From Priapulus caudatus (taxonomy: Eukaryota > Priapulida > Priapulimorpha > Priapulimorphida > Priapulidae): 29,117 nucleotides of DNA. The DNA is taken from NCBI RefSeq assembly GCF_000485595.1, contig NW_014577306.1, positions 216,124-245,240 of the forward strand, given 5' to 3'. The notes below the pieces were generated by a model. The model was not told the origin of the DNA. It saw only the letters and a list, made by a program, of their open reading frames with translations, and searched no databases. The translations under genes were made by a program, and so were the position numbers. Shown here in pieces: positions 22,259-29,117 of the stretch. Every line of letters begins with the position of its first letter. Within the stretch, counting starts at the first letter, position 1.

Positions 22259-22264
22259 CACCGC

Positions 22265-23860
22265 CTTAACCGCCTTAATTTTTTTCATTGAGACGTTTCC
22301 AAGTGACTGGTCTCTTAGCTCTTATTCATGGTTGTTTGTGACAGCGCGGGCGTGCGCCGTACTTGTGTGTTTGCAGATGAGCATTTGACCGCATGTGGTA
22401 CAGATGATTAGGCGAAATAGAGTATGAGACACATTTAGACTTGGTACATTTTCGCTGTGTTATTACCATTCAATTTGTTTCATTTGAGACGTTCCAAGTT
22501 ACCTGTGCTCTTAGTCTTTTCATAGTTGTTGTGCACACTCGGTTCGTGCGAGACGTACTTGTGCTGTTGCAGAATGGATTCTTTGACCGGCATTTACAGG
22601 TGAATTAGTTAGGCGAAATAGAGTAGAGAAACATTAAGACTCTGGTACACCTTTCGTTGTTTTATTTACCATTTAATTTCTTTTCATTGAGACGTTCAAC
22701 GTGCCTGTGCTCTATAGTCTTATTCTGTTGTTTGTCACAGCGCGGTGCGTTGCGGCTCCGTACTGTGTGTGTGGGGGTGCAGACAGATGAGCATTTGCCG
22801 CGCATTTACAGGTGATTATAGCGCGAAATAGAGTAGAGAACAATTAAACTTTGGTACATTTCGTGTTTATTACCATTAGATTTGTTTCATTGACGACGTT
22901 CCAAGTAACCTGTCTCTTGTAGTCTCTTTTCATGTTGTTTGTGACAGCACGGCGCGTGCGGCCGTACTTGTGTGCTCTCGCGGATGAGCATTTGACCGTG
23001 ATTTACAGCGTGATTATAGGCGAAATAGAGTAGGAGAAACACAGTAAGACTTTGGTACATTGCAGTGTTTATTTACCATTAGTATTTTTTTTCATTGAGA
23101 CGTTACCAAGTGCCTGGCTCTTAGTTTATGCATTGTTGTTTGTGCACGAGGCGGCTGCGTGCGGCGTACTTGTGTTGCAGAGGATATTTTGCATTCCTCC
23201 TGTAGCACCGTCTCCCCTTCCTGCCTTTTCACGTTCGTGTTCCTCCTCTTCCCCACCCGCCTCGCGCTTCGCTTCCCGCCCCGGGCCTCCCCTCATGCAT
23301 AGCCCGCGCCCTTTCTCTCTCCCCACACCGACCGGCCATTTACAGGTGATTTATAGGCGAAATAGAGTACGAGAAACCATTAAGACTGTTGTACCATTTC
23401 GTGTTCTATTACCATTAACTGTTGTTTCATGAGAGCCGTTCCAAGCTACCTGATGCCCTGGATTCTTAGTCTTATTCATGTTTGTTTGTGGGCACAGCGC
23501 GGTGCCGTGCGGCCGTACTTGTGTTGCGCAGATGGCATTTGACCGAGCAGTTTCAGGTATATAGGCGAAATAGAGTAGAGGAACATTAAGACTTTGGTAC
23601 ATTTCGCCGCCATTTCGTGTTTATTTACCATTAATTTTTTTCATTGAGACGTTCCAAGTGCCTGTGCTCTTAGTCTTATTCATGTTGTTTGTGCACAGCG
23701 CGGGCGTGCGGCGTACTTGTGTTGCAGATGAGCATTTGACCAGCATTTACAGGTGATTTTAGGGGAAATAGAGTAGAGAAACATTAAGACTTTGGTAGTA
23801 AATACATTTCGTGTTTATTTACCTTTTTTTTATTGAGACGTTCCAAGTGCAGGCTCAGGC
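22265..23860 (+). repeat. Satellite array, about eight units of about 200 bp
   Basis: The anchor CATTGAGACGTTCC (with variants) recurs near 22286, 22481, 22685, 22888, 23093, 23428, 23642 and 23832. Each unit runs through TCTTATTCATG, GCGTGCGGCGTACTTGTG, GCATTTGACCGGCATTTACA, GGCGAAATAGAGTAG and TTTGGTACATTTCG. Units differ by many scattered one-base indels. The 335-bp interval contains an insertion (23190-23335). Confidence 0.9.
23190..23335. repeat. Pyrimidine-rich insertion within one satellite unit
   Basis: About 140 bp of CTCC/TTCC/CGCC-rich sequence interrupts the unit between its GCATTTGA and CCGGCATTTACA motifs. No target duplication or recognised family. Confidence 0.55.
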
Positions 23861-23864
23861 TGTG

Positions 23865-24490
23865 GTAACTATAAGTATATGTTATAAGTAGTATAACTAC
23901 GCAGACGTTTAGTTTCGCCACTTACAGCTCTGCAGGCTGGATGACTGTTCCGTTGTGAAGTCCATTATACGCTTACAGAATGCGTGAAAAGAGGGAAAGG
24001 GTTGTATAACTATAATTGAGACTAAGCATATAAATGAAATTCACAGAAATCAATATTTACAACACAGACTGAACATAACACTTTCAGTAACCTGCTTGCG
24101 GTTGGATGGTGCTGCCTCTGGCGAATGAAGCGGGCAACTATTTAATCGGTTCAAAGCAATTTGTGGTTACTGTAGTGCAGTAAACAACTGCTCTACTTCA
24201 AGAAAGAGAACACCAGATTTGTCGTTTTCCTAGTTTTTCACAGAGCATGATAGGTACCCAGATACACTGGGTTGTATGTGAAAGTTGGTCAAAATTTCAA
24301 TACCCATTTTATTCGATAGATGGCGCCTCTGGGCTGCTATGTATTGTGTAGATACAAGATCATCATGTATGTGGTCCACTAATTTTTATACTAAAATATA
24401 TTACTAGTATTATTAGCTATAACCATGTAATTTGTGTAAATGTTTGTCTTCAAACTCCCTTAATCCTTCACTAACTCCCTTAGCCTTTGC
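23865..24490. other. Intergenic, nothing recognised
   Basis: Unique-looking AT-rich DNA after the satellite. No long frame, RNA gene or repeat that I can identify. Confidence 0.5.
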
Positions 24491-24957
24491 CAGACTTTGG
24501 TACTGTCGTACCAAAACTTGGAATCTGCACAATCTCGAGATTGTGCAATGAATGAATGATTGTGCTGCCCAAACTGCGGATTCCCTAGTTTGGCTGACCA
24601 ATCTCAAGATTGGGCAAACTGAAAACAGTCGGTGATTCAACAACCGCTCATAGCGAGTGTGTGGTGTGCGTGGTGCAAACTATAGGAAGAAATTTATCTC
24701 ATATTTATCCAATTATTTATTATAATCATTTAATATTTATACAAAGGTGCTAAACACATTGAGGAAAGAAGGTATACGACCTTATAATTATATAGTTATG
24801 ATATAACATTTGAAATCCTAATAATCATATGTTTGTGCAAGCTCTGTTTACCTCTGTTTGCCCAATCTCAAGATTGGTTGCCCAAACTGCGGATGCGCTG
24901 AAATTCCAAGTTTGTGCAAGATTCCAAGTTTGCGCACAACAGTACCACTCTGAAACT
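24491..24957. repeat. Complex inverted repeat with CAATCTCGAGATTG-type palindromes
   Basis: Left segment 24491-24628 and right segment about 24850-24957 share, inverted, GGTACTGT, AAACTTGGAATC and CCAATCTCAAGATTGG. They also share GCCCAAACTGCGGAT in direct orientation. The spacer (24630-24845) is AT-rich. The structure is shuffled, so the boundaries are approximate. Confidence 0.55.
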
Positions 24958-25121
24958 CGTAAAAACGCACTGCCTAGTTAGGCTAGTACAGTACTACTAC
25001 TAGTACTACTAGTACTAGTACTACTACTAGTACTAGTACTACTACTAGTACTAGTACTAGTAGTAGTAGTACTGTACTAGCCTAACTAGGCAGTGCGTTT
25101 TTACGAGTTTCAGAGTGGTAC
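24942..25121. repeat. 180-bp near-perfect palindrome with TACTAG core
   Basis: Starts GTACCACTCTGAAACTCG and ends with the exact inverse CGAGTTTCAGAGTGGTAC. Arms of about 64 bp contain ACGCACTGCCTAGTTAGGC and its complement. The centre is a run of TACTAG/TACTAC units that can also pair with itself. Confidence 0.9.
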
Positions 25122-25157
25122 CAAAGTACTAAGTACTAGTACTACTAGTAGTAGTAC

Positions 25158-26050
25158 TATTAGTTTGTCCAATATCACTGCTGGTTACGGCGCAAATCCA
25201 CTTTAGGCACCTTAGGTATCACGAAGTGATGCACAGATTTCTGTGTATCATCAACTGATGCAGAGACTTTCCGTATATCAAGGAATGATGCAAAAACCCT
25301 AACCCTAACCCTAAGTCATAAAGTATAACCTTAGCTTAGGATTAGTTATCACGAAGTGTGTTAGGGTTAGGCTTATGGTTAGGGTTAGGGTTTTTGCATC
25401 ATTCCTTGATATACGGAAAGTATGTGCATCAGTTGATGATACACAGAAATCTGTGCATCACTTCGTGATACCTAAGGTGCCTAAAGTGGATTTGCACCGC
25501 TGGTTACTTAGCTCCAAGAAATGGGATTGCTAGGGTTAGAATACCGACTAATGTGTATATTGACGTTAGTCACACAGCCTGGTCGTGTTACTGGTTACTA
25601 AGAAATGTCTAATTGAAATCCGCAGTCCAAGAAATCAGTTGACTGAGTTGTTTACAGTTTCAAACCGCTGCCGGCGAAGTGGGTGTGATACAGATTTACA
25701 GTGCACCGGACATTTTCGCACACATGCTCGGCCGTACGCAATGCTATCATCAGTGATTTCGTAAACACGGACGCTCGTGATAAGGAACTTTTTGTCAGGG
25801 CTGTCCATGTGCGTCCGTGATTTGTACGTGTGTTTTACTCCATTTACATGTTTAGTCCGTGGCCGTGGTTACACCGCTGACACCTCCATTTCATCTGGCG
25901 TCCAAAACATACGGGCCGCACAAATGTTTACGTCATCGGCGACTTAACGCTTGACTCCTGGATGACATTTACGGCACGTAAATGAATATCAACAACCGAT
26001 TTCAAGTCTTGCTTGTAATGTAACCAGCAGTGATATTGGACAAACTAATA
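25158..26050. mobile_element. Terminal-inverted-repeat element, host of foldback element B
   Basis: Identical 31-bp inverted ends: TATTAGTTTGTCCAATATCA... at 25158-25188 and its exact complement at 26020-26050. Counting the outer TA as target site would fit a Tc1/mariner-like MITE. The interior, after removal of element B, is about 520 bp of non-coding sequence. Element B has inserted at the inner edge of the left inverted repeat. Confidence 0.7.
25189..25498. mobile_element. Foldback element B with telomere-like repeats and 9-bp target duplication
   Basis: Inverse arms 25189 to about 25314 and about 25375-25498 start GG(C/T)GCAAATCCACTTTAGG. They run through CACGAAGTGATGCACAG, ATATCAAGGAATGATGCA and into CCCTAA repeats. 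It is bounded by GCTGGTTAC at 25180-25188 and 25499-25507. The 9-bp duplication matches that of element A although the arms are unrelated in sequence. Telomere-like units lie at 25297-25314 (CCCTAA) and about 25359-25390 (TTAGGG). Confidence 0.82.
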
Positions 26051-26132
26051 CGCGTTAGGCTATAAGGTTACATACTTATTAACTACACAAGGTGCCAGTT
26101 ACTCTAGCATTCGTCAACATTGCATAATCAAT

Positions 26133-26424
26133 GGCCGTGGCTACGCGACCGGTTCCGGACGAGGAGCCGACATCCATCTCACACAGTGATCTTGCGACAC
26201 GTACACGCATGATTGCGTAACGGTACGCTCTGCTCATTGCCGAGTGTGTGTGTGCGTGAGAGAGAGAGAGAGAGAGAGGGAATGTGTAAGTGTGTGTGTA
26301 TGCGTGAGAGAGAGAGAGAGAGAGGGAATGTGTAAGTGTGTGTGTATGCGTGAGAGAGAGAGAGAGAGCTAGAGGTGTGTGTGCGTGTGTGTGTGCGCGC
26401 GCACGTGTGTGTGTGTGTGTGTGT

Positions 26425-26457
<33 letters not shown>

Positions 26458-26689
26458 CTAGAGGTGTGTGGGAGAGAGATAGAGCTGTGCGTGTGTGTGA
26501 AAGAGAGCGAGAGAGGACGGATGAAAGGATAGATGGCAGTAGTGCATATATTGTATATTTTTGACAATCAGCAGAGCGTCCCGTTGCGCAATCATGCATG
26601 TACGCGAGTCGCGCGATCACTGTGTGAGTGGATGTCCGGATGCGTAGCCTGGAGGCTAGGCGACCGGTTCCGGACGTGTAGCCACTGCC
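26133..26689. mobile_element. Foldback repeat around GA/GT microsatellites
   Basis: Left arm about 26133-26240 (GGCCGTGGCTAC, ACCGGTTCCGGA, CACACAGTGATC, GCATGATTGCG) is mirrored at about 26565-26689. The loop is the simple-repeat region. No target duplication seen. Confidence 0.65.
26246..26520. repeat. (GA)n and (GT)n microsatellite block
   Basis: Alternating GAGAGAGA and GTGTGTGT runs with a repeated GGGAATGTGTAAGTGTGTGT module. It explains Ser-Leu and His-Thr frames on the minus strand. Confidence 0.92.
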
Positions 26690-26699
26690 TACTATTAGT

Positions 26700-27098
26700 A
26701 TTATTAGATACAATCGACACTGAGTGTATATATTGTTCTCAGCGAACAGCTACCCCTGTCTTTGAAAGTATGGTAACAGAAAATGAACAGTTAAAACCAA
26801 AAGTGTGCCCCACTACCCGCTATCTTCAGATTCGCGATACGCCGATAGGGGGCCTAATGGAATGTTTCAAACGAATTTCTAGAAATGCCAGTATTGGAGC
26901 CCTACAGGCTACCTTTGACTGATTCAATGGTTTTGGGGTGTTTCAGCAATATTCAGCAAAACAATTAGAAAAAAAAGAGAAGAATAGTAGAGGTGGTACC
27001 ACAGCATATATTATAATTTAATTGTTCCAACCAACTCTGTTACTCTTCTGTAATAATTTAATGGCAAATATATCTAACTAACTTTAGCACGAATTACG
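26700..27098. other. Upstream region of COMMD1, no distinct element recognised
   Basis: About 400 bp between the foldback repeat and the COMMD1 start, probably containing promoter and 5' leader. No TATA box or initiator that I would defend. A 129-codon frame across 26533-26922 starts in repeat DNA and has no recognised domain. Confidence 0.4.
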
Positions 27099-27149
27099 AT
27101 GTTAACAGCAGAGTCATGGCTGACGACAATGAAAACGAATGCTTCCTAG
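27099..27149 (+). other. Overlapping short upstream ORF at COMMD1
   Basis: ATG at 27099 opens a 16-codon frame ending TAG at 27149, out of frame with the COMMD1 start at 27116. If the transcript begins upstream of 27099 it could reduce COMMD1 translation. Confidence 0.4.
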
Positions 27150-27753
27150 CCATGCTTCATGGAATAGCAAAACAGGACTACTATGGGGAAGAAACTATCA
27201 CGGATGGAATTATTAAAGACCAGATATATCCACAAATCCCAGACGACGAATTCAGTAGGATATTGTTAAAAGCACGTAACATGTTGAAAGTAAGTTGGGC
27301 GAATTTTAACAAGAATGCCAGTGTCCACTTCAAAATATAAAGTCGATTTATATAACTTATAACTAAGTTCATAAGTTAGACCATTCTGGCAGTAGTTAGT
27401 TGCGTGACAAAATCTTACATCTTCTAGCTCTGGTTTAAACCATGCATAGCAGATTGCACCGTGACGATATATGTAATCTGGCCTAGTCATTGACCTGTTG
27501 GTGTTATGGCAGGGCTAGGCTACGTGATTGGCAATACTATTGCATCGAAATGTGGCCATCCCAATTGTGTAATAAACTTGTGCTTGTATGAATTTTTATT
27601 CTGAATGAATGACATTCAGAATATAGCATCAGCTGATATGGATTTTGACCAACTGGACGCATTCCTGGTGTCACAGGCACAGAAGAAGGAAAGAGGAATC
27701 ACAGATAGCCAGGCACAACTCTATATGAAATTTTGGAAGTCTCATAAGCAAAG
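27116..27753 (+). CDS. COMMD1: COMMD1, first two exons (3' partial)
   Basis: Exon 1 is 27116-27289 (58 codons, donor GTAAGT, phase 0). Exon 2 is 27620-27753 (acceptor ATTCAG, donor GTAGTC, phase 2). The peptide starts MADDNENECF and includes IYPQIPDDEF, then at the junction N-I-A-S-A-D-M-D-F-D-Q-L-D-A-F-L, and M-K-F-W-K-S-H-K. IASADMDF.QL.AFL followed by KFWKSHK is diagnostic of COMMD1 among COMM-domain proteins. This is the N-terminal helical domain; the COMM domain that mediates dimerisation must lie in exons beyond 29117, as nothing like it occurs in the remaining window. COMMD1 belongs to the CCC/Commander complex, which recycles endosomal cargo, and is tied to copper handling and NF-kB control in mammals. 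Confidence 0.92.
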
Positions 27754-27833
27754 GTAGTCTAAATTCATATACTTTACAAATAACTGTTTTTACTGTTCGA
27801 AGGGAAATGCTACCTAACATTCATATTTATAAC

Positions 27834-27925
27834 AAACAAGAGCCGCAGAGCGTCTGGGCTCATCTGAGGTCTGTTGCTACGATTATAAACGTAAAATTTC
27901 AGTCGTGCGTAGTACCACATTTGTT
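27834..27925 (-). repeat. Inverted copy of the 3' end of the intron-4 element
   Basis: Reads, by eye, as the perfect reverse complement of 4989-5080 over 92 bp, including the GGCTCATCTGAG terminus and GCCGCAGAGCGTC. It abuts hAT-like sequence on its right. Confidence 0.85.
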
Positions 27926-28093
27926 ATTTTGAATGAGATTAGCACGTAAGAAACAATTATTTTTATCACATAGACACTTTGAAATTTTAGTGGCCCGATC
28001 GGGCCACCAAATTTCAACTTTTGGAAATTTTGGTGGCCCGACATCAAGTTTTGGTGGCCCCGGGCCACCGGGCCACCGCTAGTGTCGAGCCTT
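27926..28093 (+). mobile_element. hAT-like element, 3' end fragment (copy 2)
   Basis: Matches 21300-21476 of the first copy: AATTATTTTTATCACATAG, CAACTTTTGGAAATTTTGG, GACATCAAGTTTTGGTG. It ends TAGTGTCGAGCCTTG and is followed by TGTTAGGG DNA. Only the last 170 bp or so are present. Confidence 0.65.
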
Positions 28094-28815
28094 GTGTTAG
28101 GGTTAGGGTTAGGGTTAGGGTTCGGGTTAGGGTTAGGGTTAAGGATATGGTTATGCGCTATTCATCCGAGCAGTCTCGCAGCGTGGTATGCGTCGCTTTC
28201 CCACACCATAGATTAATTTGGTACTATGACACGCGTATATAAGATAGCCGAGTCGGTTTAGAGTTAGTGTTAGGGTTGGGTTATGGTTAGGGTTGGGTTA
28301 TGGTTAGGGTTAGGGTTAGGGATATGGTTTTGGGCTCGTGAAGTCACCGATGGTCCAATAACGTGTTACAAGCCTCTATAAACAGTCACTCAGCAGTAAA
28401 TACGGCCAAGGAAAATTTCCTCGCGAAAAAGTGGGTCTTCTAGTGTAACCACTAGTGGTCTTGAGTAAAGTGAATTATTACTTCGCACAAATCAGAAACG
28501 CGAACCATGTGTGATGTCATGAATAATTTATCAATCTTCAGTCGCCATCCTACGGTTTAAAAACTCGCCTGCCGCATGCTAGCTGCTGCACAATGACACA
28601 TGTGCAGTTGTTTTTTTGCACATGTGCAACTCTCTTATTCACAGGCACTTGGAATGTCTCAATAAAAAAAATTAATGGTAAATAAACATGAAATGTACCA
28701 GTCTTAATGTTTCTCTACTCTATTTCGCCTATAATCACCTGTAAATGCCAGTCAAATGCTCATCTGCAACACGCAAGTACACCGCACGCCCGCGCTGTGC
28801 ACAAACAACATGAAT
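28094..28815. repeat. Large repeat block, copy 2, in COMMD1 intron 2
   Basis: Contains telomere-like TTAGGG arrays at 28094-28142 and 28262-28321. It then follows copy 1 (21477-22258) through GTATATAAGATAG, CTCAGCAGTAAATA and GTGTGATGTCATGAATAA to the inverse satellite unit. Confidence 0.8.
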
Positions 28816-29010
28816 AAGAGACTCTCTTATTCATGTTGTTTGTGCACGCAGCACAGGGCGGGCGTGCGGTGTACTTGTGTGTTGCATATGAGCATTTGAC
28901 CGGCATTTACAGGTGATTATAGGCGAAATAGAGTAGAGAAACATTAAGACTTTGGTACATTTCGTGTTTATTTACCATTAATTTCTTGTCTCATGAGACG
29001 TTCCAGTGCC
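28640..29010. repeat. Head-to-head pair of satellite units (palindrome of about 370 bp)
   Basis: An inverse satellite unit (28640 to about 28816) is followed directly by a forward unit (about 28817-29010). The symmetric centre reads ATGAATAAGAGACTCTCTTA. Arms carry GCAACACGCAAG/CTTGTGTGTTGC and the GGCGAAATAGAGTAGAG motif. Confidence 0.85.
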
Positions 29011-29117
29011 TGTGCTCTAGTGCTTATCATGTTGTCTGTTGCCAGCAGCGCTGGCCGTGCGCGGGATGGCACCTCACAAAGTACGAAATCTAAAAAGCGA
29101 CCCGATCCGCGCGGCGA

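Noticed and set aside
23052-23432. 126-codon plus-strand frame
   Set aside because: Spans satellite units and the pyrimidine insert; it is an artefact of low-complexity sequence.
22265-23860. CRISPR-like array
   Set aside because: Units are tandem and contiguous at about 200 bp with no unique spacers, and the genome is eukaryotic.
26079-26713. Ser-Leu and His-Thr rich minus-strand frames
   Set aside because: Direct translation of GA and GT microsatellites.
26533-26922. 129-codon plus-strand frame upstream of COMMD1
   Set aside because: Begins in the foldback arm and has no domain or splice support; probably promoter or leader DNA.

Overview
This is a window of animal nuclear DNA: genes are split into short exons with GT-AG introns and set in repeat-rich, AT-leaning DNA, and the telomere-like repeats are of the metazoan TTAGGG/CCCTAA type. 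The three proteins I recognise are animal genes, and the dispersed repeats resemble ones I recall from many marine invertebrates. An invertebrate, possibly a non-bilaterian such as a sponge, fits; the sequence alone does not fix the species.

Layout. (1) 31-9895, plus strand: eleven exons of a KIF24-like kinesin-13 gene whose 5' part lies left of the window. The exon phases join into one open frame of 1,298 codons that contains the motor core from before the P-loop, a long low-complexity tail with a polyQ tract, and a helical C-terminus. Its introns carry simple repeats, a GGATCCGGATC-type dispersed repeat, and two same-orientation copies of one element (introns 4 and 6) with clustered AGGTCA half-sites. 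(2) 9896-14986: intergenic DNA with a 709-bp foldback repeat, a 71-bp tandem duplication, a GC-rich stretch with a perfect 22-bp hairpin, about 2.7 kb of AT-rich DNA with nothing recognisable, and a retroposon-like remnant. (3) 14987-19033, minus strand: a complete eight-exon UBAP1 (ESCRT-I subunit), 524 residues. It is tail-to-tail with the kinesin, the same arrangement I recall for KIF24 and UBAP1 on human chromosome 9p13.3. (4) 19040-27090: an 8-kb repeat island holding two unrelated foldback elements of about 300 bp, each flanked by a 9-bp target duplication and each carrying telomere-like repeats inside; a hAT-like element; a satellite of about eight 200-bp units; a 180-bp palindrome; and purine/GT microsatellites. 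(5) 27116-27753, plus strand: the first two exons of COMMD1. The rest lies beyond the right edge, and its second intron is filled with copies of the repeats seen in the island.

No operon-like or pathway logic links the three genes. UBAP1 acts in endosomal sorting, KIF24 relatives act at centrioles and cilia, and COMMD1 acts in the Commander endosomal recycling complex. The most interesting points are the conserved KIF24/UBAP1 pair, the telomere-repeat foldback elements, and the eroded nucleotide-sensing motifs of the kinesin.
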